Shown here piece after piece: positions 45,725 to 60,700 of a stretch of 64,000 nt of DNA. How positions within the stretch are numbered: the stretch's first letter is position 1; every line of letters begins with the position of its first letter. Below the pieces are notes generated by a model. It was not told the DNA's origin. It worked only from the letters and a program-made list of their open reading frames with translations, and made no database searches. The position numbers were made by a program, and so were the translations under genes. Source of the DNA: Ciona savignyi (Eukaryota > Chordata > Ascidiacea > Phlebobranchia > Cionidae); contig CH003364.1 in the NCBI GenBank assembly GCA_000149265.1, forward strand, positions 2,258,981 through 2,322,980, read 5' to 3'.

Positions 45725-48700
45725 ATGAATATGAATGGAAAGAATAACAGGAAGAATGACTATTTGAACCAATTCAGTTTAATTTTATCAATAATTTTGT
45801 ATGCGATGATTTTTGTTGCATGCGTGGGTAAGTGTTTTAGTATGGTATATATATTTGAATATACATATCGATAGTAACACCATATATTATAACATACAGG
45901 TAGAAAACTTGAACACACTGGCACAAGTACCAAAGTATTACCAGTACTCTGATTTTTTTTTTAAATTAATTATAAACTGTCAAGTCTATATATGTTTAAA
46001 TACTTATAACTTCACTATAGTTAGTTTCAAGTACGCAATGCTGCTATATGCTTTGGTCCCGATAAAAGGCTTCCTAACCCCAACATACCTAACCTAATTC
46101 CCGGAGGAATTGTTTAATTAACATATATTTATAGACTAACTGTTAAAATAGATAAAAACAAAAACTGTCTATATTTTTCTTCTCTCCGTTTACCACAATT
46201 GCAATACAGGGATTAAGCAATTTCATCAATTTAAAGTTTGTTCAGCTACAAATTTACTACTTATAATTTTACTACGTATTTTTGTTTTTATTTTATAGTT
46301 CGTTCTATAATGCATAATAGTTTGTTACATAGTGATCCATAAGTTCGTTTGTCCAAAACTTAAATACACCTATATTTTCAAACACTTTGCCTATGGAAGA
46401 GTTGGTTCAATTTTTCGGCAGATAGCCCGTACAATAATTTTATTTAATTCGTTGACTTCCTCGCAGATTGTATTGGAATACCATGTACAGAAGAGAACAA
46501 CAAATTCCTATGCGACAACGGGAACTGCATTTGGCATGCATGGAGATGCGACAAGGAAAACGACTGCAAAGATAATTCGGACGAAGTTAATTGTGGTAGG
46601 AACTTGTTGCTGGGCAATGAAATAAAATTAATTTAAACTTTAAAGTGTTTTTTATGACTATTCCTCAATTGATGTGGTTTTGTGTTAAAAAAATGTGATT
46701 AGCAATGTGGCATAGGGGTTTAGACCATTTAATAAAAGATGACCAAGTAATGTTAACATAAAATTTTGCCAGGTGGCCTCCGTTATAGTTTTCATGAAGT
46801 TTAATTTGTTTTAAATATTTGACTTGATTGATAAGCATTACCTAAACATTGCATATTAATAACAAACGTTAAAAATGAACTTGAAATTATAACAAAACTT
46901 TCCCCACGTTGTTATAAAGGCAGTTTACATATTACATATAAATTAAACATTCTGCCGGCGGTCGGTGACGAAATGCGTTTGTCTTCTCCCTTCTGATTGG
47001 ACGGTTGACATCACACGATAATACTCCGTGGTGAAGTGATCGCCCATGTATCGCCTTACGCGCCGTTTCTCCTCAAACTGAATGAAAATGTGGTGGAGAG
47101 GCTACGCTGCCTCGAAGTTAACGCCCTTTGGCTATAAATAACAATCGAGTCTGATGTTGGGGTACATGACGCATCCCGAACCATTTCGTTGATGATTGCA
47201 CGACCGATGCTGCGTTCTTGAGCAGGTGCCGTAGCGGTTGGTTTACCAAGCTCCATGCAGTGTGGTCGTATCGCACCCGCGTTCAACGAAAGGCAAGCTT
47301 GATTACAAGGTTTAAATATACCAACCGACGCCATGTTTTAAATAGGCGAAACTAAATAAACGTGTAAATCCGTAAATCGGGTGTACTGCTTATACAATAA
47401 ACAAAACAACTAAAATTTGAACGAAAATCGCCCATATTTTTTTTTAATTTTCTTCCTTTAAGCTTAGCTAGATATTCATATAAAAGAAAAAGGTTAGATA
47501 CGCCAAGGTATATTGATATTATACTGGCAATAGCCAGGCATTTCCGCAAAGACCATGAATGCGCATTTTTAATATGCTTAAAGATCATAAAAGCCGCCTA
47601 AGTTTGCTTTCTGAGCCGACAAAATGGACGCCGTCCGAATCCTTTCTTCCGATATCAATTTCACAGAATTCTTGTTGGCCTAGTTTCGTGTCACGTGGGG
47701 CGTGTAAATAGAGGTAAATTACCGAGACGCAACGGTGTCTGATCATCGTTTGTCTTGAGTAATATTTGCTCCTCGGGACGAGCATTGTCCCTGTTTAAAC
47801 GCCGTTTCCTTATTGGTCTTCCAGCTTAAATCAATTTGATTCCACGAATGTATTATATTCAAAGTCGAATGCATTCAAAAATTCTAAAGTTCGCTCTTTA
47901 AAATGCAAGAATATCGTGTAAATGATCAAATGCGGTAAAAAATATTAATCTTTATAAATTTTAGATTTGTAGTAAAGGTAAAATACGGCACCGCTTATTA
48001 AAGTTGTTTAAATTGGAACGAAATAACCTCGTTCGTTAGGTCGTTTTACTTTCAGTGTGTAACACGTACGGTTCAATGAGTATACAAAGCACATGTGTGC
48101 GTAAAGTATATCTCAAACTTCGGCAAAGCATTCCTTGTTTACGCACCACATGTCTTAACCACATCCATGTAAATATTTGTGTCCTGTGTCAGATGTTAAG
48201 GATAAAGTCCAAGAATAAAGCACATTCACAAAGAGTATACGAGCTGTGCTTTATATAGTGATCTTGTTTACAACCGGCGTGAAGTTGGTCTGTGGTCTGT
48301 TATGCAGCCTGTTACTTGGGGGGTTAGTTCAGAGTCCATCGAGCAAGTTAATGCCTGTGGGGCTGGCAGTAAGAGACAATAGACCACACACTAATGTCAT
48401 GTCGGGTTGTTTACTTATTTTATTTAACTCTCAGTGTCAGTTTGATATATTCATGAAATTCTCAAAACTCCATAATCCAAAATTTTACTTTCCGTGGCCC
48501 AAACTGTTGCAAAATTATGATCGATTTAAATTTTTAAAACAATTTCACTCTGTTCTGGGTTTTATAAATCATTTTGATATAAATTAAATTTGGTTCGTAG
48601 TTTTTTTATGATATAATTTACGTTTGTATTTATCACAGTTTCCAGTGCAGTTACGCTTATATGTCAGTTATAATGTTAAACAATGGCGTTTGTGACGTGA

Positions 48701-51700
48701 AGTTCTCAAACAATGTCCATAAAAACAGCCACGATAACTCAAACTGTCAACGGCCTTATGTTGCACGTTTTGTTTTTATCCCGCGCTTTACTCTGTTTCC
48801 AACCCACCGAACCCGTTTAACCTCGTTATTTTATCCGAGATATCTTATTTCAACATCTTAAATACGTAAGCAGTATTCGTTATCGTCTTTAAATGACCAA
48901 ATTCCAAATTTGCCATATGTACTTATTTGGAGGAATATAAACCGAATATAGCCTGATATAATTAAGAAAAATTTTTCGCTGACATTACGTGCTATTGTTT
49001 TAACTGCGAAACTCTAAAAAAGTTCAATTTGTTGCAGAATAATTTAGTATCAAATAGCAAGCATTAAGTCGTAAACTGTTATGCCGTAAAAAAAACTGTT
49101 CGTCGTTTATTTTCTCATTTGCTTTCGTATTTTTCTTAATTTGCTTTCGTTTATTAAGATATCGGGTATTTGTTTAATTATTTATGCTAAAAAATTAAAC
49201 TAAAATATAATTTCCTGTACTCCTACAGAAATGGAATATACTATGACCCAACGATTAGTTTAAAACGCACATGTAAAATATGCATAAACCAGTGGTTCTC
49301 GATCTTTTTGACCTCGTGGCGCACCCGAGACCAATTAGGAAACGAACGGGCGCACTTCGCACGGCGAGTCAAAACAATAGGCTAAATACTTAAACAATTT
49401 AGGAAAAATATGGAAAAGTAATAGTTTAATTTAAATAATTTCATCACCAAATTTTCCACATAACGAAATTACTATTTCTTTAAGAGCTCTTGCTTTTCGA
49501 AAGTTTAGTAGTTTATAATATATGAACACTCTGTCGTAAATTTACGAAATGCAAGTGTGGCGCACCTAGCTAACTTCTGTGGCGCACCAATGAGCCGCGG
49601 CGCACCATTTGAGAAGCACTGGCATAAACAAACGATGTATATTATACGGGCTAGGCGCGTCCGGAAAATATCACAAACGTTAAAATAAAATGCTTTTTTA
49701 TAAACTTAATTAGAAGTTAGATTAAGACAACCTGTAAAGAAGACAAAATAAATACGACTTTGGATATGGTGGTAGTACATTTCTGTCGACAAATGCACCT
49801 GTTGGCTTTAATACAAAGCTGGAAAAATTGCTTTGAAACCCATACTTGCAAATTGATGGTAAGCAAATTTAATTTCAAACGTTAACCGTGTTCGGGAATT
49901 TACATAAGACAACACAACATTTCCATCAACATATGTAGCATAAACACTGTTAACATCAAAACGGTTCGAATTAACATTGTTTACAAAACGAAAGTTAAGA
50001 AAAAAAACAACATCAATTCCATCCACATTCGATTTCAGAATGTTCGTGTTTTATCATCCATTTTACATTATCAGAAATACGCTCATTGTTATTATATTAA
50101 AACGATTAATGTAACAATACATTACCTTAGGTCGCGTCGTTCGCTAATCAAGACGAACCTTAATCGTAGAAATTGTTTAATCGCCAAATCTTACCGCTAA
50201 TCTAACCGCGTGGCCACATAGGAGTAAAAAAACGATCGTTTTTAAGTTGGTATGCACAGGCCCCAGATTGCAATGTAGATTGAAACTATTTTAAAATTCG
50301 TGGTCGCGCGGCGTTTAGCAGGTTACATTACAGTCACGCTTGGTTCAATGCCAACAATATCAGCTACGCGGAGACTGATTAGACGATTCAGCATATCAAT
50401 GGCGGGTTTACATACAATTGATATTTCATACTGCGTTACTGTTGTCGTTTCACACCCACGATAGAACCGTGACAGGACTACACCATATCCATAATACGTT
50501 TTATTTCCGCGTGACTGTTAATACTGTGCATACATTGAATTACAATCTGCTAAAAAACGTAAACTAAAATATGCTTTTCAAATAACATAAAATACATTTC
50601 GTTTTTAAATTTTTTTTAAGTAAAAAGTTACTGTTTGTAAGCTAATTATGTTTTTGTCCCTAATCAAGTTGTATTTACAACTGAATTTTAAGGAGTAATT
50701 GTACACTGAGGATTTATATCATTTCTACAGTAAACCATTCATTGGTTGTAAATAGATTTGGGGAACTTGACCTATTTTCAAGTGATGCAGACATAATATT
50801 AATAATTGCAATGTTTTGCAACGGTATGTGCATGATTGCAGCATATTAGATTATTCAATGTTTGTTTGCATATCCTGCCAAAAGTGATGTAAAAAAATTA
50901 TTTTTAAGTTTTTTTTACCCTAGTATCGGACAGCATCAAAAAAAAAAAAAATCATATTAAAGGAACAGAATATGATTGCAAAACAAATAGTCAGTAAAAC
51001 ATGTCATAAAAAAAAAACGGAAATATTAAAAAATAGTGTACTTACAAAACCAAGGACATTATTTTACAACCTAAATTTCTACAGTGCATTTGCACAGGCG
51101 GTATAATGGAACAGTGTCCAAACACCACACTCTTGGCATACTAGTGTTCTGTTTGTTGATCATGCCGTTCACACTTCCTTTCTATTTGTTGACAGAAAAC
51201 AAAACGTGCAACGTCGATGAACAGTTCCGATGTGCGAATGGTCTCTGTGTGTCGAAGCGATGGCTCTGTGATGGAGATGATGATTGTAAAGATAATTCCG
51301 ATGAGGACCAAGTCATGTGCAGTACGTGGGTTGTGATTAATTAATATTGCAACTATTTTCAGTCAATGAATTAAACAGGATGTTTATTTAATAGGTTGCC
51401 AAGACTAATTCTTTGCCTGGCACATTATCCAACTAAAAGTTACAAAATATGTAACCTTTTAAAATTTCATGGAAATCTGCACAATCAAAAACTGACATTG
51501 GACACTTTCCCCAAACCCTGTTTTTAAAGCCAGTTCAACTACTGCTTAAATCACCTAAAATTTTAAGGCTCGTTAACTATCCTCTAGGCAACCGGACTTG
51601 CAACAGCACAGGACAGGACTTCCAGTGCACCCTGGGTAAATCGTGCATATCATCGTCGTGGGTGTGTGATGGGGAGGATGACTGCGTGGATGGGAGTGAT

Positions 51701-54700
51701 GAGCTGGGTTGTGTGGTGAGTCGGAATACATAGAAGATGATCATTTTAATCGCTATTAGTCAAAAAATAATCGTCATAGGAACGGGCAGTTATAAAATAC
51801 TACATACCTATTACCTTCACGCCAGTGCCACTGCTGTGTTGTTGCCTTGTTGGGAATTGGGTGCTCTACAGAATAAGGATTGTAGGATAACAAAGAGGCA
51901 TCGGCAACTTCTCACTTATGAAGTGATAACATATAATTCTATTTTTGACCTTTAAGTTTACATACATAAACATAGTCATTAGTCATTACTAGTAAAATTA
52001 CTATCATTTATTACTCTTGCTAATTTTCGTGATGCAGTTTTTGACAATTATGGATTTTTCACAGTCCATGCATTTATTTGTACATTATGCACTATACTTT
52101 ATTGCGGCGCACAGCATATACACTTAGGACTTTGCGCATATATACTGTTAGTAATCCTCCACTCAAGGTTATACGCTTATACCACTTGTAACGCTTGTGT
52201 ACTTAGTAGTCGTTTTGTAACACACGCCCGAATCATGTTGGTCTGGAGCTTTGGACCTCCACATTTTATATACCTGTGGGCATTTCTTGCCTCTGATAAA
52301 AATATTGTAAAGTATTAGCCCTGGTTAAACAGTAGTTGCCTAATATACAATGCATATATACCTGTACCTGTATACTTATTCTTAATACAAAAATACAAAT
52401 AATTCCAACCACATCATATTTTGAACACCTACCAATGAATGACCATGTTTATTGCTAAGCTTACATTGAAACTCCAATGGTTTGGTCATAATAATAATGG
52501 GAAAAGGTAGATTTTGTAGAATTTTACAGGAAGTTAAAGATGGAACATATTACCAAAAACAAAGATAACTAAAAATAAAGCGATTCAAAGAACTTGCCCA
52601 ATCAACAGCTTGCCAACATAGTCAAATTACATTAATATGGGCATGTCCACGGTATCCACATGGACCAGGAATTTAGGCCATAGAAGGCCCATTACTGCCA
52701 ACATATTTAAAAAATGAACAATTGGTTCTCCAGCAACCAACATGCTTGTCCACGGAATACCGATGTGCACAGGGAGGATGCATCACCAATCGATGGAGAT
52801 GCGATGGAGAGCTGGACTGCGAGGATGGCTCCGATGAGTCCGGATGTCCTCCTCGGAATTGCTCAGGTAAACTCTTCACCTTGGACGCACTTGAACTTAT
52901 GACACCAGCTACAATACTGAGTGCTTACACTCATCACTGTTAATTGGAAATGTTTATTATTAAAATACCATCATATCTTTAATTTGATTTATTAATGTGC
53001 AAACTTTAGAATTACTGATACACTTGGTCACTTTCTCGACAGATATACCTCAAAATTAGGTGTATTTCTCAGCCACTTTACCCCCTCCCTGTTTCTACCT
53101 TGCACCATTAGTTATTAGTGGATATTGCTTGAACCGCACTTAATGTGCTGAACTGAATTTAAACCAACATATATGGTATACATCACTGTAATAACTCCAG
53201 TAACTGCTTTAAAGGTGGTAATACAACATGAAATCTATTAGCAGAAAGGGCATTTCTATATTCTTTTACATTACATTAGTAAGTATATTACATAACACTG
53301 GAAGGGGTGTGTAACTGGGACAAGGAACACAGGAATAAAAGGGCCTTAATGCTGCAAAACTGAGAAAAATCCGTTAAGTTTACTGATAATTGATTGGTTT
53401 CTTGACAAAAGTTGGAGGAAGACCATTGTGGTTGCAACCCTCTAAATCTGACCCATCTGGGGTAATATAAATGATTAAGAATGGCCAATTAACAAAAATG
53501 TGGCTGCCCTATTTGTGAATTAATTTCAAAATCATTTCCAACCAGCAAAGAACGAGTTCCGTTGCTCCTCCCATCAGCAATGCATCCCGTTGTCATGGAA
53601 ATGTGACAAAGACCCGGATTGTGAGGACGGTTCGGATGAACACAACTGCCCCGTCAAACCTACTCCGATGTAAGTGCAATTTTTGAAAACTGCCTTGCTG
53701 CATTTTATTCAGTGATGGGTTCGCTAGAGAATAGGATGCTTGTGTTTATCATAGGGGTGGGAAATGCAGCAGACAGTAAGGTATTTTTCAAAATGCCAAT
53801 ATCCCACAGCCGGGTTATTAAAGCTATTGCAGTGTAAAGTGCTTGCTTTCAATCTCTTTTAAGCATTAGTTCAGTGGCTTCAAGCAACGACCTTGGCTTG
53901 ACTCATGAAACGACCAACTAACTCGTGGCTAGTATAGATCTCACACTATTTTTGCTAATGGTCTGATGCAATACCAATGATTTATCTGGTCGAACCATTT
54001 GTTAAAGTTAGTGATGATTTGTTAAAGTAAGCCTTATCAACGATAAATTCACTGAAGTTGGGTTTTTAGAAACGTCTCCACATGCATCATTGCCGTGTTC
54101 GTTAATACCCATCACCCCTTTCTACAGATGCCCATCAGGTTACTTCTCGTGCGAGTTTGGCTTCCCGGCTTGCATAATAAAGACATGGAAGTGCGATGGG
54201 GAGGAGGACTGCAGTGGAGGATCGGACGAGAAAAACTGCAGTGGGTATTATTTACTTCCGCAAATTGTACAAGATGTGTTTAACGATTAATCTTTCTGTT
54301 ATTCGTTATACAGTATCTCATGTAGTTGGCTATTAAAATATGGATGCAGGTAGCTGATTAATTTTGGATGGAATGTGTTTTATTTTTACACATTTTATTA
54401 GTTTGAATTATGGCTGTGGTCTTTATTTGTTTTACACTGGAATATTGGCTATTTCTGGGCCTTTATTTCTGATAACAGTACCCAGTGCCACAGTAGATGA
54501 ATTTGTTGAAAACCACTGTTGGACAAAGTAGCATTTTCTGAAAAACCAAAAAATTAAATTGGAATTAAAATTAGAGCATAGAAACATTTTACAAATTAGA
54601 TTATAATTTGATTGCCGGCATTTCGATTTAATTAGACAACTAGAATTATCTAGTGACTAGAAATATCTAGTTGTCCAAGTCTGCATTCCCGACTTAATCA

Positions 54701-57700
54701 GATGTGTAAATTAATAAAAACGGCAAATGACTTAAACAGCATTAAGGTCTACAGATAATTATTCTTAGTTTTATAATTTGGTTGTTGGTTCCAAATTCCG
54801 CATCAGTTAAGTTTCTTATTTACTCCTTTCAGTATTTCACATTCTAATGCAGTCCTTACAACATGTAGGCTCAGTAAGCGTATCGTGTCGCAACGACCAG
54901 TTCGCCTGCGATAATCACCACTGCATTGCGCAATCGTTGGTTTGTAATGGTGTACGAGATTGCAATGATGCTTCAGATGAACATGACTGTAAAGGTGAGC
55001 TTTCTACTTGCTTCCTGCTATCAATTTCTAGCTTAAGGTCCTGGTAGGAAAGGATAGATTAGGATAGGATATTCATGTTTATCCCCGTGAATGGGAAAAC
55101 CAAGGAGATTAACACACCGGCAATCGTCGGATCACCTCACGCCCACCGTCGGGTTCCGGAGCTATTGCAGTGTATTGTGTATGATTCACTCGTTCCTGCA
55201 ATTTAGTAGAACCCATTATTCAGCTGGGTTCAGGCAATTTCCGTTAATTGCCTTGCCCAAGGACACAACAGACTAGCTAGCGATCAGTTTCGTACCTACA
55301 ACCCTTCGGCTGAAAAGTGAAGCACCAAACCACCAGAATAATCTGTCGGACTAGTTGTTGACTATCTAAAAGTAAATGTAGGAAGAGTGTAAACTGTGAA
55401 CATGTGTTTTTTCAATTTATTGTAATTCGGCATTATTTTATGTATTGTTGTTTTAGGCTTTTGCAAGACCTTTAATGACTTTCACTGGAAAGAGTCTGTC
55501 TTGAATCAAATTCAACTATGCATGAAAAAATGTAGTTGAACGCACAGCCAATTGAACTCACATTAAATATTTTTGTTAAATTTAAACTCATTTTTATCCA
55601 ACAACAAACTTAAAAAGTGAAATTCAATCCTTATGCTGATATGCAATATACTAGTAAATTATCCCAAGTAGCCATTAGGCTTAGTTAATTTAGATGCAAA
55701 CTGCATGATTGATGTTTGTACTTGGGAATAGGCCTGATTGTTTTGCATTTTTAACACAGGACTCACACCCAAGTGTGACCCAGTGCGAATGTACCAATGC
55801 AAGGACGGCACCTGCATATCGAAATCGAGGCTTTGTAACCACAGACACGACTGTCCGAATGGGGAGGACGAACAGGAGGGCTTCCTCAAATGCAGTGAGA
55901 TTTTGTTCATTTACACAAAGATTTTGAGTTACTGTAGTGTAGTGGTTAATTATGGCGTCAATAGCAATAATATCTACAAAACACACAAATTGTTAGTTCA
56001 AAATCCACCCATTTCTCTGAAGTTCTTCCCCAGTGCAATGCACTTAATTAATGTGAAGTCACTTCCTGACATCGGTTCTTATATTTAAAGATTAAGCAAC
56101 TTGGGCAACAAATTCTGCTTCATAGTATTTCATTGTGAGAACCTAAAACTAGTTAGGTTTAAAAAACCGCACTTAACAATTATGTCCCATGACTAAATGT
56201 TTTTTATGCTGCAGTGATTTAAATAATTTATGTGAGTAAAGTTGTTCTTTACACTTTTAAATTTGTAAAACTTAAATATAATTGTTTGCAGTGTGCTAGC
56301 AATATTAATTTGTTCAAGCTACCATTTTTCACTTAGTAGCTTTTCCATTAAATTATTGATAAATTGAATGACGTTCTTCCAGACTACAGACGAGTGTCTT
56401 GTGAACAATGGAAACTGCTCGGACACTTGTGTGGATCAGAGGTTCGGGTATCAATGCCAATGTTCACCTGGATTCCAATTAAATGAAGACGGTAGAATGT
56501 GTGATGGTAAGTGCACCTAACTATACATGTTTGCTCTCGCCAAGTTTTTTTTAACATGGAGCAAAGTTTTTTTAACTTACCTGTGGGATCCAGTATATAT
56601 GCCACAATTAATTTTTAAAAATTATTATGCGAATATGCCACAATTAATTTTTAAAAATTATTTCAGGAGATCAAATAACCAAAGCAACGTCTTTAAGTAT
56701 TTCTATCACCATACAGTTTACAACTTCGCATAACAACACATGTAGCACTTAATAATAAAAACAACCTACAATAATGTGTTTGACAGGGTACATCAAATTA
56801 TAAAAAAGCAGAAAAACCAATATGTATGACAACTTTACAATGTTATATCTAATAATGTATTTAACTATTAATATTCTAGAATAATAGGCCACATAAAATA
56901 CTCAAATGTGTATAGTTCTAATGTACTTTACATGGCTATAACAAGCTTTGTTTTTTTCTAAAATTTCTCCTTTTTTTCCCAGATACAAATGAATGCTTGC
57001 AGAAAAGGTCGGTGTGTATGGAAATGGCGCAATGTATCAACTATAAGGGAGGGTATAAGTGCGAATGCTATGCTGGCTACCAAATGGAACGAGGGCGCTG
57101 CAAACCCACTGGCGATATAGCAGATTCCGAATTTGTGACTCTCGTATTTTCAAACAAAATTGACATCAGAAGGCTGCGACTGCACAGGTTTGCTTTGAGT
57201 GTTTTTTTTATTTTTAGCAAAATCTTTATTAGTATACCGGTTGTGTTATATGCTTTTTTCAGTTATACCCAATGGTCCGCGTTATATGCTTTTTCATGGT
57301 TATTGACACAGTGATGTGCATTAGACTGCCATCAGAAGTTTGCATAATTTTTACACGCGTTTACTCAGCCAGGGTACTTGTTGGGTGTTGCTTAAACATT
57401 AGGAAAATTACCTCAAACTGCTTAATTATTTTGTGTTACACGAAACAATCGAACATAAGCTTCAGTATTGAACTGGACACATAGTATTAATATAATAATT
57501 TAGCACAATGAGGAAAGGCAATATTGGAAATAGACAGTAGCATTGTAGCAGAGCTATGCTGACTTTTTTCTCAGCCCTTTAGCTTAGAAGCTAAATATAG
57601 GTGTTTAGAACAGGACGTCAATGATTCGGAATTGGCAGAGTGAATTGTAATTTATTTTTTTACGTTTTTGTATGAATAGTCTCACCGCAACACACATTCT

Positions 57701-60700
57701 TTTTGCAGTAACCTAAAAACGAGATTCATGACCGTGATTGCTGACCAGCTGAAACATGCCATCGGATTATCTCTGAACATCAAGAAACGTCAAGTTTTCT
57801 GGACTGACCTTCGCGATGAAAACGTATTAAGGTACGGTTGGCGTTTCACAGATGTTTTAATTGCACAGTGCACACTTTTCTGTGGTTTAACTTTTCGTTT
57901 TTGCCAATTTTAACCATTTCCAAAGGAATAGTATCCTGCGTGAGACTACACGCAACTTGCTGAGGCCGAACCCCTTAGAAAGGTCTAATATCTACAGGTA
58001 CCCTCATTTTGCAAGTCGCATGCAGGTTTAACCAAGAACTGCATTAATTTCTGCATGTAAAGTACCACACCGAGCATTTACACCAGCATAAACTCCCTGT
58101 TTTCAATGGAGGAAATCAATTTTGTGCTTAAGTGTTGAAATTTTAAATTCACAATAAATTTTAATTATAATTACCATTATGCAACCCAAATTATAAGTTG
58201 AATTATCCCTTAACAGTTACAAAAGTCCTCTTTCTAAAAGTGATTGTTCTTGACCCTATTTAAACAGGTTATATGTTATCTTACCAATCCCTCCTGATCC
58301 TTTCCACAATTGGAGTTATGCGAATTATGTAAATGTCCATTACTTTTTAACAATTGCAAAACATTTTGAATTAATATTCACATGATTTAACATGTTGCAT
58401 GGTGTGGGCATTGGATCTTTAATCATTAGTTGTGAAAATTAATTTACATTTAATTTCAAAATTATCCCAAGTACACCTAAGCTTTCATATTGTTCCCCAT
58501 TTTGGTGATTTGTTGTTTGGTCTTTTATGGAATAGTTTAGTTGTTTTTGCTTATTGTTATTGGTCTGTCGTCTAGCCGAGTAGTTTATAGGTTCGGCTGT
58601 AAAAAACTGATAAAAAAGTTAATAACATGATTAGTAAAGCTCAGGAAACCTGGCTCCATGACCATCGAATTTCTTTTCCCAATACTAATATATAACACAA
58701 CTAACCATGCAGAATATGGGATAAAGCAATGCGCATAAAAACTTTTTTTTATAAATTCAAAAATCTTGTCCAAACTTTGGATTAGTAATACAGAATGGAA
58801 GCTTGTATTTGCTGTTGATGCCAAAGATGGCAGCAAATCCGAAACATCTGCAGTAGCATTGGCTTGAATAAACATAAAATACTTGAAAGACATCTATCTA
58901 TTTTATTGTGTACATAATTTAATAAAAAAGTCATTTTTAATTTAAATATTATTCACTAAACCAAAATGTATACTAAATATAAAGTATTCAAAAAAATAAC
59001 AATTTCCTGCAATAAATGTACCCGGAAATAGTGACAATGGAAAAGTCTACTCATTGCGTAACTCTTTGCACCCCATGCAGAATGTTGGTTTACCAATAAT
59101 TATCCTTTAACATTTTATTTTGGTAACTGGTCCTAAGTTTGACAGTCGGTAACAAATTACTCAAACTCTAAAATAAGATAACAGTTAGAAGTATAAACGA
59201 TTAAACTGTTTGCCTGCTGAGAAGCATAGCTCGGCAATGAAGAAAAGTTTATTCGAAATTGTTTTATTGCAGCGTGTCAATGAACAGAACCGATACAAAC
59301 AATCTGAAATCGGTCAAGACGGTTCTCAGTAACCACGAGGTTCGCAGTCCGATCTCACTGGCCGTTGATTGGGTGAACGACCACCTGTACTGGGTTGACT
59401 ACTCCCTGGGTACTGTCTCGTTGGCGTACAGCAATGGGGACTTCCCCACCACCCTTCTGACACTCAAACCCATGTCGCTACGCTCAATCGCAATCCACCC
59501 CGAAGATGGGTAAGGTTTAATGATTTTTATCATCAGGATTTATCAAGACGTAGTTGTACAGTCCACACACTCACTGCTTGTGGGAATACATTGTTTCTTT
59601 TTTTTTAGCAAGTATATGTATACCAAGCTACTTAAGAGAAACATAATTAGCTCTATGCGGTCTTGAAAAGTAATGGTGGGCACAGTGTTATGCTATTTGT
59701 TTTGTAATACTAGAAATAGAAATGTTAAAGTTAAGTGTAGGGTTTCTGTGAAAACTTCAGTGCCTCTTACGAATACACTGGAAAACCCAGTATTCTACCC
59801 TGTTTTGAAACTATTGAAATGTTGCAGGATTATGTTCTTGACTGTTGCAAAGGCAGGAAAATGGCTGATTATGAAATGTGCGATGGATGGCACGGACTGT
59901 ATGGATGTAATCACAGAAAACATAAAGGAACCAACATCGATAACCATAGGTAAATATTATAATTACTGCACTTATATATTCTTATGTGTACTGCAGTAGG
60001 TACTGTGTACATCAGCATTTCCCAAAATATGGGTCAAACTTTCAAAAATTGAATTGCTCTGCCAATGTCCTATCTGTATCACAGCCATTTTAGAAAATAA
60101 TGTAGATTGCTTACATAAAAATAAAACATAGCTTCATGCCTAAAATCATTCAGTCAGTATTTTTAACATGTTAAAAAACATTGTTTGTGGCTTTGTCGCA
60201 AAATATTTTACAAAATCGCAGTTGGATTGAGCTAAATATTAGTTGTGAACCACTGGTATACATGCAAATAATATTCTTACACTTCTGACGTATATTACTG
60301 TGCATGTATGATGTGTATATACTCCACTCAGTCATTTGCGTTAACAAATTTGTGCTAAGAGTTATTCCTGTTCTATCCCCTAGTTTAACATATTATTAAC
60401 CAATATACCAATTTTTAGCACTTGAAGACTTAATTGGACACTGCATTATATAGGTCATAACTACCATGGACAAGCTATACACTAATATAAAAGTCTGTAT
60501 GCTTTACAATAACAGGTTCATGGTCGTGATGGGTTATCTCTTTCGTTGTCATTATAAATTGTAGTGAAAAAACTACCAAGCAGTTTAACATTAACCTCCA
60601 TTGAAATATAAATCCAGATTACCAAGAGCAACGTCTGTTCTGGCTGGATGGGAAGCTAAACACAATGTCTTCATGCGATTTCGATGGAGGGAATCGAAGA

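Noticed and set aside
46332-46625. Plus-strand 97-codon frame over the first LDL-A exon
   Set aside because: The exon is read in a different frame, which shows the LDL-A cysteine pattern and joins in phase with exon 1.
52673-52879. Minus-strand frame opposite LDL-A repeat 4
   Set aside because: It is antisense to a cysteine-rich exon with clear LDL-A spacing and has no evidence of its own.
58585-58893. Minus-strand 102-codon frame in a receptor intron
   Set aside because: Mixed hydrophobic peptide without motif in AT-rich intron sequence. No start context or splice partner.
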